Positions 36,734 to 46,092 of a stretch of DNA of 64,000 nt are shown piece after piece (the first letter of the stretch is position 1; every line of letters starts with the position of its first letter). A program made the position numbers and the translations under genes. A model generated the notes under the pieces. That model was not told the DNA's origin. It saw only the letters and a list, made by a program, of their open reading frames with translations, and did not search any database. The stretch covers positions 105,905-169,904 of the forward strand of contig NZ_LAQQ01000009.1 of assembly GCF_000971985.1 (NCBI RefSeq), in the 5' to 3' direction. This DNA is from Paenibacillus dauci (lineage in GTDB: Bacteria; Bacillota; Bacilli; Paenibacillales; Paenibacillaceae).

Positions 36734-36795
36734 ACTGTTAAATCCCCCTTTAATGTTAGTTTATTTAACATAGTATGGTACGATAACTAATTTAA

Positions 36796-36824
36796 AGTAT
36801 ACATAGATTGTATATATCGAGCAA
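36796..36824 (-). promoter_or_regulatory. Probable promoter of the liv operon
   Basis: Minus-strand TTGCTC (36819-36824), 17 bases, TATACT (36796-36801). Downstream, ATGTTA and TAACAT (36753-36771) form an inverted repeat next to the ribosome-binding site GGGGGA, a possible operator. Confidence 0.55.
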
Positions 36825-37225
36825 TCAGAAATTATGAAATCATTAATGATATTTTGGAATATATTATGAAATAATGATTTATAAATACGAATTATTTAAG
36901 TTTAATATGTAGTATTCATTCGTTTTTTAAGTTTTTTTCTTGATCATTCGAATATTTATGGATATTTTCATTATTAAACGTTCTCAAAAATGTAGGATTA
37001 TATAGTTTTATATAGGTATGATCTACAATGTATGTATTTATTTTAAGTTATATAAGATAACATTATTTTTTTCGTTAAATGTTTATATTACATGTAATTA
37101 ACATATAAATTTTTTCTTTTCATTTTGCTTTTTTAAATACCTCTGAAGTACGGATTATCCTTAATCGATTGTATGTTTATTTAAAAAAACAAAATATCAC
37201 TCCTGGTATTCGGGAAAACACAAAG
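36825..37225. other. Very AT-rich intergenic block
   Basis: About 400 bases between the liv promoter and the ald terminator, visibly much richer in A and T than the surrounding genes. It contains no gene; any open frame is short and lacks a ribosome-binding site. It could bind a nucleoid or global regulator. Confidence 0.5.
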
Positions 37226-37289
37226 ACAGCTCCGGCTGCTTACTCTCTTATGCCAAATTATGCACGAGAGAATAGATGCTCGGAGCTGT
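37226..37289 (-). terminator. Probable terminator of ald
   Basis: ACAGCTCCG (37226-37234) and CGGAGCTGT (37281-37289) pair perfectly; an inner CTCTC/GAGAG stem follows. On the minus strand CTTTGTGTTTT comes next, a broken T-run. It lies about 160 bases past the ald stop, so processing is also possible. Confidence 0.5.
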
Positions 37290-37445
37290 AGGTTTGTACT
37301 GCGTATCAATAGGTATATTGTGGGGCCAGGTACAGGGCCAGATGTTGTTCATGATACTGGCTTTGTGCTGTTTAACACGGTTTACTTTTAGACGTTGTCA
37401 CCATTCTGATGTTTGCTACGATGTCCATATGGATATATCGAATGC

Positions 37446-38582
37446 TTAGCTTGTTGCAGTAAAGGTCTTTTTCAGTGCTTCATCCACTGCTACATATTCA
37501 TAACCCAGATCCCGCGCTACAGCATCATAGGTCATAGCTCCGGCAGCCGTATTCACGCCCAGCTTGAGTGCCGGATTATTCAACAACGCTTCACGAAGTC
37601 CCCGATTGGCAATCTGCATGACATACGGCATCGTCGCATTGGTCAGTGCCATCGTAGATGTTCTCGGTACAGCACCTGGCATATTGGCGACCGCATAATG
37701 CAGTACACCATGCTTTTCATAGGTTGGTTCGTTGTGAGTCGTAATCCGATCTACAGTCTCCACAATGCCACCCTGATCAACCGCTACATCGACAATAACT
37801 GAATGCGCTTCCATTTGTTTAACCATTTCTTCGGTTACCAGCTTGGGCGCCTTGGCTCCCGGAATCAGCACCGCCCCAATCACCAGATCCGAACTGGATA
37901 CCGCTTCGGCAATATTGTAAGGATTAGACATGAGGGTCTGAATCGAATGACCAAAGATTTCCTCCAATTGACGCAGACGGTCTGCACTCAGATCGATCAT
38001 GGTTACTTCTGCACCCATCCCGATGGCTACCCGGGCTGCATTGGTGCCGACTACACCGCCGCCAATAATTGTAACTTTTCCCCTTTTGACACCGGGAACA
38101 CCGCTGAGCAGAATCCCTTTGCCCCCATGAGGGCGCTCCAGGAATTGCGCGCCAATTTGCACCGCCATCCGGCCGGCTACTTCGCTCATCGGAGTCAGTA
38201 GCGGCAGGGTCCGATTCACCTCTACGGTCTCGTAGGCAATCCCGATCACTTTTTTCTCAATCAATGCTGCTGCCAGTTCGGGCGCGGCTGCCAGGTGCAG
38301 ATACGTGAACAGGATCAACCCTTCCCGAAAATATCCATATTCCGATGGTAATGGCTCTTTTACTTTGAGAATCATCTCGGCTGTCGACCAGACTTCGGCT
38401 GGCTGCTGGATAATCGTTGCTCCTGCCTGCTCATAGACGGAATCGGTAAACCCGCTTCCTTTACCTGCTTGGGTCTCTACATATACTTCGTGTCCTGCTG
38501 CAGTCAGTGTCGTCACACCTGCCGGTGTAATGGCTACACGATTCTCATTGTTTTTGATCTCTTTGGGGATTCCAATTCTCAT
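37446..38582 (-). CDS. ald: Alanine dehydrogenase
   Basis: 378 residues from the ATG 7 bases after AAGGAGG. It interconverts L-alanine and pyruvate plus ammonia with NAD. Substrate and catalytic residues Arg15 ([10 protein letters not shown]), Lys75 (LKVKEP) and His96 (FTYLHLA) fall at the positions known for the family. The NAD-binding Rossmann loop is [20 protein letters not shown]. In Bacillus it allows growth on alanine and supports sporulation. The PucR-type regulator gene lies immediately upstream, and the liv uptake operon downstream. Confidence 0.97.
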   Translation of the reverse strand: MRIGIPKEIKNNENRVAITPAGVTTLTAAGHEVYVETQAGKGSGFTDSVYEQAGATIIQQPAEVWSTAEMILKVKEPLPSEYGYFREGLILFTYLHLAAAPELAAALIEKKVIGIAYETVEVNRTLPLLTPMSEVAGRMAVQIGAQFLERPHGGKGILLSGVPGVKRGKVTIIGGGVVGTNAARVAIGMGAEVTMIDLSADRLRQLEEIFGHSIQTLMSNPYNIAEAVSSSDLVIGAVLIPGAKAPKLVTEEMVKQMEAHSVIVDVAVDQGGIVETVDRITTHNEPTYEKHGVLHYAVANMPGAVPRTSTMALTNATMPYVMQIANRGLREALLNNPALKLGVNTAAGAMTYDAVARDLGYEYVAVDEALKKTFTATS

Positions 38583-38623
38583 GCTTGTTCCTCCTTCAGA
38601 TAACGTGCCATTTCGTACACTCA

Positions 38624-38651
38624 TTATAAGATAGAAAAAATAGCATGTAAT
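38624..38651 (-). promoter_or_regulatory. Probable promoter of ald
   Basis: Minus-strand ATTACA (38646-38651), 16 bases, TATAAT (38624-38629). The AT-rich 130 bases upstream are where the AdeR-like activator would bind. Confidence 0.55.
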
Positions 38652-38785
38652 CGTCCAGTTCCCCAAATTTTAACAATATGAATTGTGTAAAAACACAAAA
38701 AGTCTGCTATCATGTAAAAATTTATAACATCATTCTAAATTATATGTGCACTTACCTGATCGGGTCAGAAGCTTTTATGTTCGTT

Positions 38786-40009
38786 TCAGTTCTCTCCGTC
38801 CAACCATAGCAGCTTAAGTTCCAGATATAAAGTCACTTTCTCTGCCATGCTATCCAGATTCACATGTCCCACTTCGGCAATACGCCGTAGCCGATAATTG
38901 AGTGTATTGGTATGCACATGCAGCTGGGCAGCCGCCTGTTTGGCATCACTATCATGATCCAGGAATACAGACAGTGTCTGCAGCAGATTGCTGTTATGCT
39001 CCCGGTCATACGCTGCGAGCCGCTCGATCGGTCCCCAGCTTACCGGAAACTGTTCGGCTTCGCGCTGCATCGCATTGAGATAGCGGTAGAATCCGGCGTC
39101 GGGATAATAGTGGATCGTATGCGTCTCCGGCAAATGCTGATGCAGTGTAATCAATTCCCTTGCCTGCCGATAGCTGCGCTGGATATGCAGAGCAGAACCA
39201 AATCCCTCACCGGCAGCATAATAGATCCCTTCGACAGGCAGCAGCAAACGCAAACGGGTGACGATCATATGGATACGAGCAGATAATTCGGCTGAGCTAT
39301 CGGATTGAAGCATATTGTTCATTCCGCATAGCAGAATCAGCCGATTCGGCTCAAGTAGGTGCAAATGCACTTTTACAGCATATTCACCAGATGCCTGAAC
39401 AACTTTGTCATACCAGCTGCGGGTATCAGGCTGTCCATCTTGCTCCATAATCAGTACATATCCCGAGACGGGAAGCTCCACTCCTGCTTCCCGTGACTGT
39501 TGCGCAGCCTCCTGCTCGGACTGGAAGCGTCCATTGAGCAACCGGCGCAGCAGTTCCATCTTTTGCTGGCGCTGCTGCTGCTGCATCATTTTGGAGGCGG
39601 CGATCTGTGCGCCGCGCTTGAACTGCTGCAGCTGGGCTGTCGTATATGAACCGTCATTTTCCAGCAGCCAGATATAGCCAATTACTTCATCATAATGCCG
39701 GACTGAAATTGCCATCCGGCTGCGTAGTCCCACCTCACTCAGCTCGCGGATATGCTGCGGCTCTTCACTGTCAAGCAGCCGCTGCATCGCCCCCGATTCA
39801 TACAAGGCACGCTGCACATGCTCCGGTACTTTGCGTCCGACAATTGTAGCGATACGCGCCGGATCGGTACTGGGATCATGCGTACTGTAAGCAAGCAGCC
39901 GATGTCCTTCGTCCTCAATCGTCACCGGACTGCCCATCACTTCACTGATCATCTCGGCCAGCGTCTGCAGGCTGTCTACCTGACTGTCTATGATATGCTC
40001 CAATGTCAT
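38786..40009 (-). CDS. PucR/CdaR-type transcriptional regulator, likely AdeR-like activator of ald
   Basis: 407 residues. The N-terminal 120 residues (SPVTIEDEGHRLLAYSTHDP) look like a sensor domain. A central GGDEF-like region (about 165-290) lacks the cyclase motif. The C-terminus has the PucR helix-turn-helix DSDAKQAAAQLHVHTNTLNY followed by RLRRIAEVGHVNL. In B. subtilis the PucR-type protein AdeR activates ald; the position here, upstream on the same strand with a separate ald promoter between, supports the same role. I could not find a clear ribosome-binding site. Confidence 0.88.
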   Translation of the reverse strand: MTLEHIIDSQVDSLQTLAEMISEVMGSPVTIEDEGHRLLAYSTHDPSTDPARIATIVGRKVPEHVQRALYESGAMQRLLDSEEPQHIRELSEVGLRSRMAISVRHYDEVIGYIWLLENDGSYTTAQLQQFKRGAQIAASKMMQQQQRQQKMELLRRLLNGRFQSEQEAAQQSREAGVELPVSGYVLIMEQDGQPDTRSWYDKVVQASGEYAVKVHLHLLEPNRLILLCGMNNMLQSDSSAELSARIHMIVTRLRLLLPVEGIYYAAGEGFGSALHIQRSYRQARELITLHQHLPETHTIHYYPDAGFYRYLNAMQREAEQFPVSWGPIERLAAYDREHNSNLLQTLSVFLDHDSDAKQAAAQLHVHTNTLNYRLRRIAEVGHVNLDSMAEKVTLYLELKLLWLDGEN

Positions 40010-40072
40010 GCACCGCCTGTCTTTTCTGTTTTGGTCACTGCTGTCCGTAGATCATCCCGGCATTCAGCAGAT

Positions 40073-40105
40073 AAAAAAGACCGGATTGGAAATCTCCAAC
40101 CCGGT
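40073..40105 (-). terminator. Terminator of the ecsAB unit
   Basis: Minus-strand ACCGGGTTGGA and TCCAATCCGGT pair around GATT, followed by CTTTTTT. It lies 70 bases beyond the ecsB stop. Confidence 0.85.
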
Positions 40106-40177
40106 ATATCCATCTATACTTGTCTATATAAGCAATGACCAATAATCAAAGATTAATAATTAATTAACTTGTCTTGT

Positions 40178-41401
40178 TTACAGCTCATCACCTGCGGCCA
40201 GATCACGTAGCCATTTGCGATTGAGTGAACTACGATACAACCAGACCATGACCAGACCCGCAGCCAGTGTCCAGACGATCCGTACCGGGTCGCCGGCAGT
40301 TGCCAGTGGAATCCAGATCAGGATAGCGATCAGAAGCTGTACCTGTGTGATCAGACCGACGGTCTCCAGCCGCTGCGATGTTGGCGGCAGCGGATAAATG
40401 GACAGCCATAATGTATCGGTATGCTGCTTGCGCAGACTGGTCATCTGCATACCTGCCAGCAGAATAAACAGCAGATAGACAGCGACGCCGAACCATGACT
40501 CCCGTGTCAGTAGAACCAGCAGCATTCCGAAGAGCACGAACCGGATCAGTGTAGGCAGCAGTTCACTCCGTACCAGTGTTTTGGAGACGAGGAAGCGGAA
40601 AGCCCGCTCCTGTTTCCAGGGCACCCGATTACCGGCAAAGGACAGCCAGCGACGGTGGTTGATCTTCCGTTCTCCGGTGGGCACATCCACAAACCAGCCC
40701 AGCATGCGCATAACCGCTGTCGCATGATTTTTCTCGGCAGCAATCAGGCGTTCCCAGGGAACCTGTGCCTTGCCCGGCATGCGCAGCAGACCATAATAAA
40801 TGGCAGCGCCAACGATCAGCACTAGGGTACCTGTCCATAGTGGCAGCCACAGATAGGCAGCCAGCAGTCCAATAACAGCTACGTATCTGAGCAGCCGGTA
40901 AATAACACGGACAGCATCACCATTGATACGCAGTTCCTGCCAGCTGCCATAATTACTTACTATTTTGAGCAGTAGCAGCAATACAAGCGTCAGCAGCAGC
41001 GGCTTGGGATCAGCAGCAGCCCGGATATAGAACGGCCAGGCAATCAGCGTCACCAGCAGTAGCCAGATGTACTTGCCGATCACTGCGCCACGCCAGCCAG
41101 GAGCAAAATATTCACGCATCCGTTTCTCCATCGGCAGCATAAACACGACATCAGCTGGACGCATATACGTTCGAACCGTACCATATACCGTCAGTGGAGT
41201 CAGCAGAATCAGCATGATCCAGTAGACCGGCAGACCCGGCGGCAGCTTTTGCAGAAACGTCGTGTACCAGGCGGCAAAAGCAATGAGCAGAAACAGGGTT
41301 ACAACCGCCAGACCGCTCTGTATCACATACTGTGTATACGGGAGTATTTTGGACCAGAAATCAGCTCTGCGCTTCTGGCGCAATCGCAGCAGATCATTCA
41401 T
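40178..41401 (-). CDS. ecsB: ABC transporter permease EcsB
   Basis: 407 residues from ATG 41401, which lies inside the end of ecsA (8-base overlap). Repeated long hydrophobic segments, and RPADVVFMLPMEKRMREYF near the first third, match EcsB. In Bacillus and Staphylococcus the EcsAB transporter affects protein secretion, protease processing through RasP, and peptide-pheromone export. Longer upstream extensions of the frame overlap ecsA and lack a ribosome-binding site. A third gene, ecsC, is not present here. Confidence 0.9.
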   Translation of the reverse strand: MNDLLRLRQKRRADFWSKILPYTQYVIQSGLAVVTLFLLIAFAAWYTTFLQKLPPGLPVYWIMLILLTPLTVYGTVRTYMRPADVVFMLPMEKRMREYFAPGWRGAVIGKYIWLLLVTLIAWPFYIRAAADPKPLLLTLVLLLLLKIVSNYGSWQELRINGDAVRVIYRLLRYVAVIGLLAAYLWLPLWTGTLVLIVGAAIYYGLLRMPGKAQVPWERLIAAEKNHATAVMRMLGWFVDVPTGERKINHRRWLSFAGNRVPWKQERAFRFLVSKTLVRSELLPTLIRFVLFGMLLVLLTRESWFGVAVYLLFILLAGMQMTSLRKQHTDTLWLSIYPLPPTSQRLETVGLITQVQLLIAILIWIPLATAGDPVRIVWTLAAGLVMVWLYRSSLNRKWLRDLAAGDEL

Positions 41402-42161
41402 CGCTGACCGTCCATTTGGAGTCCTGAACCAGATCGTAGAAAATCTGCTCCAGCGGTACTCCCTGCTGACCCGTCTGCTCACGGATCTGTTCCAGTGTGC
41501 CCTGGACGATAACGCGTCCTTTGTGCAGCACGATAAATCGGTCACAATAATTCTCGATTGTCGACAGGATATGCGAGCTCAGTAGAATGGAAGAACCATT
41601 TTGCTTCGTTTCCACCATAAAGTCCAGCAGGGAACGAATACCAAGCGGATCCAGTCCCAGAAATGGCTCATCGATAATGTACAAAGGTGGTGCCGCTACA
41701 AAAGCGCACATGATCATAACCTTTTGCTTCATCCCTTTGGACAGATGCATCGACAGGCTGTCTTCCTTGTCTCCCATATTGAACAGCTGAATCAGCCGGC
41801 GGGAGCGTTGCTCGTAATCTTCGGTACTGACATTATAGGCACGGGCAGTGAACTCCAGATGCTCGCGTACCGTCATCTCTTCATACAGCTGCGGCGATTC
41901 CGGTACAAAAGCCAGCGAAGCCCGATACTGCTGGGTATCTGCTGCCAGTGTTGAACCCTGGATTTTCACCTCTCCACCTTGCGGTGTCATTAGTCCGAGG
42001 ATATGCTTCATTGTTGTACTCTTGCCTGCACCATTCAGGCCGATCAATCCGATCATCTCACCACGGCCAACTTCAAAGCTGATATCGTGCAGGACAGGCT
42101 TGCCATGACTGTAACCGCCGGTCAGGCGGTCAACGTTAAGTACAGATACCTGTTCCATCAT
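41394..42161 (-). CDS. ecsA: ABC transporter ATP-binding protein EcsA
   Basis: 255 residues. Walker A GLNGAGKST is at 41-49, the signature is LSKGMKQKVMIMCAF and Walker B is LYIIDEPFLGLDPLG. The N-terminal DRLTGGYSHGKPVLHDISFE and VPESPQLYEEMTVREHLEF closely resemble EcsA. The ribosome-binding site GTGAGG overlaps the stop of the upstream helicase gene, 8 bases away, so translation may be coupled. It is followed by ecsB with an 8-base overlap. Confidence 0.93.
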   Translation of the reverse strand: MMEQVSVLNVDRLTGGYSHGKPVLHDISFEVGRGEMIGLIGLNGAGKSTTMKHILGLMTPQGGEVKIQGSTLAADTQQYRASLAFVPESPQLYEEMTVREHLEFTARAYNVSTEDYEQRSRRLIQLFNMGDKEDSLSMHLSKGMKQKVMIMCAFVAAPPLYIIDEPFLGLDPLGIRSLLDFMVETKQNGSSILLSSHILSTIENYCDRFIVLHKGRVIVQGTLEQIREQTGQQGVPLEQIFYDLVQDSKWTVSDE

Positions 42162-42169
42162 TTATAACC

Positions 42170-43594
42170 TCACTTTTCATCCTGGGAAGCTTCACGTTTG
42201 GCTTTTAGCCATTTGGGTGCTCCCTTGCTTTTTTGGTCGGCTTTTCTTGTTTTGGTTCTGCCATCTTTTTTGGACGCTGCACCGTTTCGGCCAGCTGTAG
42301 GTTTGCTGCCGGAGGCAGGTTTGGCTTTGTTTTCCGATGACGTTGTACGTACTGGCTGTACAGCTGTCGGCTCTACAGCTTCATTCGGCTGTCCAGCCGG
42401 AGCCGTTTTCGCCGGGCGGGATGCTGCCGGCTTGCGTGCCGGACGTTTGACTTCATCGGTGCTGAGTACATGACCTGCTTCGAGCACCTGCTCCTGGAGA
42501 TCAATATTCAGCGTCTCGGCAAATTTGCGCATAATAAAACGTTCGCGATCGGTGACAATCGAAGCGGATACGCCTTTTTTGCCCATGCGGCCTGTACGTC
42601 CACTGCGGTGTACATAGAACTCGGCGTCAAATGCCGGGTCCAGGCTCACTACCAGATTCAGATCCTCAATATCCAGTCCACGTGCAGCTACATCAGTTGC
42701 CACCAGTACCTGAATCTTGCCGGAGCGGAACTGGGACAGTACGGTGCTGCGGGTAACTTTGTCTGCATCGCCGTAAATCGCGCGTACTTTGAAGCCCAGA
42801 TAATCCAGCTTGGACTCGATTTCGGCGATCAATTCTGTTGTATTTACGAATACGATCGAACGGGGGGCCTTGTAATGACGCAGTACCCGGCGCAGCGTAT
42901 CGATCTTGTTGCGCTCTTCGGTTACAAAATACACATGTTCAATCGCAGATGCAGTATGGCGTTCCGGCTCAATACCAACAACAGCCGGGTCCTGCATATC
43001 CCGCTGAGCAACACTGCGAATCTGATCATTAACGGTTGCGGACAGGAAGACGAGTTGACGATCACGACGTGCGCTTTTGATAATACGCTGCACATCGGCG
43101 CCGCCGCCCAGACCGAGCACCTGGTCGACTTCATCGACGACAATTACGTTCACTTCATGCATTTTCAGCTTGCGCATATTGATCAGTTCGTTGATACGTC
43201 CCGGTGTACCTACCGCAATATGCGGATGACGTTTCAGTTTCTCAACCTGACGCTTGATTGCTGCGCCTCCGATCAGTCCCAGCGTCGTAATGCCGCATTC
43301 CTCGCCGTAACGTTCGCTTTCGCGGACGATCTGCATCGCCAGCTCCTGCGTAGGCGCCAGAATCATGGCCTGCATCTGTTTGCGCTGTGGATCAATCTTC
43401 TGCAGAATCGGCAGCAGATAAGCGAGGGTCTTGCCGCTACCTGTCTGGGACTGGGCGATAATATCCCGGCCTGCCAGCATCAGCGGAATGGTCTCCTCCT
43501 GTACCGGAGAAGGCGTTGTAATACCATAACGAGTCAGTGCATCGTTAAATACTTCTTCAATGCCGAGCTCGAGAAAATTCAATTTTGATTCCAT
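42170..43594 (-). CDS. DEAD-box RNA helicase with basic C-terminal tail
   Basis: 474 residues from the second ATG, 8 bases after AAAGGA. Motif I SQTGSGKT (49-56), PTQELA, TPGR, motif II DEVD at 154-157 (a variant of DEAD), SAT, and HRSGRTGRMG are all present. After about residue 365 the core gives way to a 100-residue Ala/Pro/Lys/Arg-rich tail typical of RNA-binding extensions. Size and motif II fit YfmL-like helicases of Bacillus, which help ribosome assembly. It lies directly upstream of ecsA on the same strand. Confidence 0.93.
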   Translation of the reverse strand: MESKLNFLELGIEEVFNDALTRYGITTPSPVQEETIPLMLAGRDIIAQSQTGSGKTLAYLLPILQKIDPQRKQMQAMILAPTQELAMQIVRESERYGEECGITTLGLIGGAAIKRQVEKLKRHPHIAVGTPGRINELINMRKLKMHEVNVIVVDEVDQVLGLGGGADVQRIIKSARRDRQLVFLSATVNDQIRSVAQRDMQDPAVVGIEPERHTASAIEHVYFVTEERNKIDTLRRVLRHYKAPRSIVFVNTTELIAEIESKLDYLGFKVRAIYGDADKVTRSTVLSQFRSGKIQVLVATDVAARGLDIEDLNLVVSLDPAFDAEFYVHRSGRTGRMGKKGVSASIVTDRERFIMRKFAETLNIDLQEQVLEAGHVLSTDEVKRPARKPAASRPAKTAPAGQPNEAVEPTAVQPVRTTSSENKAKPASGSKPTAGRNGAASKKDGRTKTRKADQKSKGAPKWLKAKREASQDEK

Positions 43595-43734
43595 GGGTTT
43601 CATCCTTTATCGTTCAAGTTAAAGTGTATGCAAATCAACGGACACAGCCAGAATCCTTACAGAGCACCATACCTTATCATTATATCAGCATTTGGTGCAA
43701 ATCCGCACGGCAATATGCATTTCCTGATCGCGCG

Positions 43735-44511
43735 TTATTTGCGGTCAAAAAAGCGGTACGTCAGCCGGTCGACAAGACGTGGACCAAGCGCATACAGCCG
43801 CAGGCCAAAAGCGGCAATCCCCGGCAAATCCGATTCTTCTTTCTTTTTGCGCATTACGCGCACAATTTCCCGGCATACCCGTCCGGGCGGCAACATAAAT
43901 CCACTTACATTGCGTACATATTCACCAGAAGGATCTGCCCGGTCAAAAAAGGCCGTACTGATCGGTCCCGGATTAATAGAAGATACGGTAATCCCCGTAC
44001 CGCGCAGCTCCTGGCGAAGCGAGTTGGTGAAGCCGAGCACGGCATGCTTGGTCGCCGTATAGGCTGTCGATTTGGCAGTCGCAAATTTGCCGGCCAGCGA
44101 AGCCACATTGACGATCTGTCCACTGCCTGCCGCCAGCATATGGGGCAGTACCGCCTTGGTGCAGCGGACAATTCCCATATAATTCACATCCATCATCTCG
44201 CTGTATTCCTCCAGCTCCATCTCCTGGATACTTTTGAACTGACCATAGCCTGCATTATTGAGCAAAATATCAATCCGGCCATACTTGTCCATGATCTGCC
44301 GAACCACCTGCTCGATCTCTTCGGCATTCTGCACATCCATACGCATCACCTCGTGCGGTCCGTTAAGTCCGCGCGACAGCTGAACCAGCTTGTCCTCGGA
44401 GCGCGCAGTCAGTATCGGAATAGCTCCCTGCTCCAGCAGCAGTGGCGCTACTCCTGCGCCCAATCCACTGGATGCGCCTGTTATCAATATCACTTTATTT
44501 TCCAGATTCAT
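43735..44511 (-). CDS. Short-chain dehydrogenase/reductase
   Basis: 258 residues from ATG 44511, 6 bases after GGAGGGA. The classical SDR pattern is complete: TGASSGLG (11-18), NNAG, catalytic Ser in NVASLAG, and Y-x3-K in TAYTATKHAV. INPGPISTAFF follows. The sequence most resembles the DltE/YqjQ-type SDRs with NADP preference; the substrate is unknown. The frame extends 43 codons upstream without a ribosome-binding site. It precedes the helicase gene by about 140 bases on the same strand. Confidence 0.92.
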   Translation of the reverse strand: MNLENKVILITGASSGLGAGVAPLLLEQGAIPILTARSEDKLVQLSRGLNGPHEVMRMDVQNAEEIEQVVRQIMDKYGRIDILLNNAGYGQFKSIQEMELEEYSEMMDVNYMGIVRCTKAVLPHMLAAGSGQIVNVASLAGKFATAKSTAYTATKHAVLGFTNSLRQELRGTGITVSSINPGPISTAFFDRADPSGEYVRNVSGFMLPPGRVCREIVRVMRKKKEESDLPGIAAFGLRLYALGPRLVDRLTYRFFDRK

Positions 44512-44760
44512 ACCGTTCCCTCCAGTCTCTTCTATTCTAAGAGATTCATCATTAGATATCCAGCAGACAGCACCAGGGCTGGGCTGCAGAGAACACTCTT
44601 GACTCTTGCACTTTTTATCTACTGGAATATTCATACCCATTAGAGGAATTTTTCACCTGATTATCCAGTAAGCTTATGCTATATTGAAATGGATAGCTTA
44701 GCCTCTGTACAAACTATAAAAATAACTGACAGATAGGCAACAATGCACAAGGGGGATATT

Positions 44761-46092
44761 ATGATACACTGCCATGTTTGTGGTGCACCACAGCAGGAAG
44801 ATGCAGTTTTCTGCAGCCGCTGCGGTGCCCGACTCGCTGCGGAGACAGAAAGAGATCATACCGATGCGGATCAGCCTGCTGCAGCTGCGCCAGACGCACT
44901 CGATCTGCTGCTGCAAAAAAACACCATACCGGATTCAAAGGATACCGCGGAACCGGCTGCAGTCGTCGCAGAAGACACACCGACCGCAGCGAATACCGGG
45001 AATCTGCTTCCACCCCGGCGTTATTCCCGTCATCCGATGATGTGGATCACGCCCATTCTGCTGCTGATTATTATAAGTGCCATGCTATGGTGGGCCTATC
45101 AGCATGAGCTGAAGCAGAATCAGCAGGCGATCCAGCTGCAGCAGCAAGCCCAAAAACTGGCGCTGCAGGGCAAATACAAAGAAGCTGCAAATACGATGAC
45201 CCAGGCGCATGATCTGCGGCCGGATGAGACTTCATTTGTCACCGATCTGAATCTGATCCAAAAGGCAGACCGGCTCCATACCAAGCTGACTGCTGTCTCC
45301 GGACGATTGAAGAACAATCAGCTGGACAGCGCCGACCATTCTCTTGGCATTCTGGAAAAGGAACTATCAGGACGGACAGAGCCTCTATTCCAGGCAGAGC
45401 GAAAACTAGCCGAACAGAATCGGAATCAGTTATCGATTCTTACGATCAAAAAAGAACTAAACAACCTCAATGACGTCGAATCGCTTGCCTACAAGCTGGA
45501 CGAAGTAGACCGGCTGGACAGCAAAGATGCCAAAGAAGTACATGATCTGATCATCAACAAAATCGTGCTGCTTACGCTTAAACAGGCTGAAGAGCTAATC
45601 CAAGATAGCAGTTTTGATGAAGCTGCCCAGATCGTACAAACGGCGATCCAGTATACCGGCTCCCAGGAAAAACTCAAAGATATGCAGACCCGGATTCGTT
45701 CAGAACAGCAAGCCTTCGAAAAAGCCGAACAGGAGCGTATCCGCGCTGCCCAACAAATGGCCGAAGCCGAAGATCTCAAAAACCGCACTGAAGGCGTACA
45801 GGTCAGTCAGGTCACCACCAACGTTACCGAGTATGGCGATCTGGAGACGACCGGCATTGTGGAAAATACAGCGACACAGCCGATCTATGGCATTACAATT
45901 CATTATTCCCTGTATGATGCGAGCGGCACGTATCTCTCCTCTTCTACGACATCTACAGATCCTTACTATCTGGAGCCGGGAGAGAGTGCTTCCTTCAGCG
46001 CCTATGACTACGGGTACGGCTGGTATGATCAGGTACAGGTACAGCTCGATCAGGTAACCTGGTATCTGGATGAAGGAGGCTCCCATGAATAA
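44761..46092 (+). CDS. Zinc-ribbon membrane protein with C-terminal FxLYD-like domain
   Basis: 443 residues from the ATG 6 bases after AAGGGGG. The N-terminal zinc ribbon has Cys4, Cys7, Cys18 and Cys21 (MIHCHVCGAP...FCSRCGARL). A polar linker leads to one membrane helix at about 93-115 (MMWITPILLLIIISAMLWW). Outside the membrane a long Gln/Glu/Lys/Leu-rich, mainly helical region (about 118-345) resembles TPR or coiled coil. The last 90 residues (VENTATQPIYGITIHYSLYD) match the FxLYD immunoglobulin-like fold. The protease gene starts within its last codons, so the two are made together. Function unknown. Confidence 0.8.
   Translation: MIHCHVCGAPQQEDAVFCSRCGARLAAETERDHTDADQPAAAAPDALDLLLQKNTIPDSKDTAEPAAVVAEDTPTAANTGNLLPPRRYSRHPMMWITPILLLIIISAMLWWAYQHELKQNQQAIQLQQQAQKLALQGKYKEAANTMTQAHDLRPDETSFVTDLNLIQKADRLHTKLTAVSGRLKNNQLDSADHSLGILEKELSGRTEPLFQAERKLAEQNRNQLSILTIKKELNNLNDVESLAYKLDEVDRLDSKDAKEVHDLIINKIVLLTLKQAEELIQDSSFDEAAQIVQTAIQYTGSQEKLKDMQTRIRSEQQAFEKAEQERIRAAQQMAEAEDLKNRTEGVQVSQVTTNVTEYGDLETTGIVENTATQPIYGITIHYSLYDASGTYLSSSTTSTDPYYLEPGESASFSAYDYGYGWYDQVQVQLDQVTWYLDEGGSHE

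Noticed and set aside
42470..43588. 372-codon open frame antisense to the helicase
   Set aside because: Shadow of the helicase codons; Cys/His/Gln-rich with no domain.
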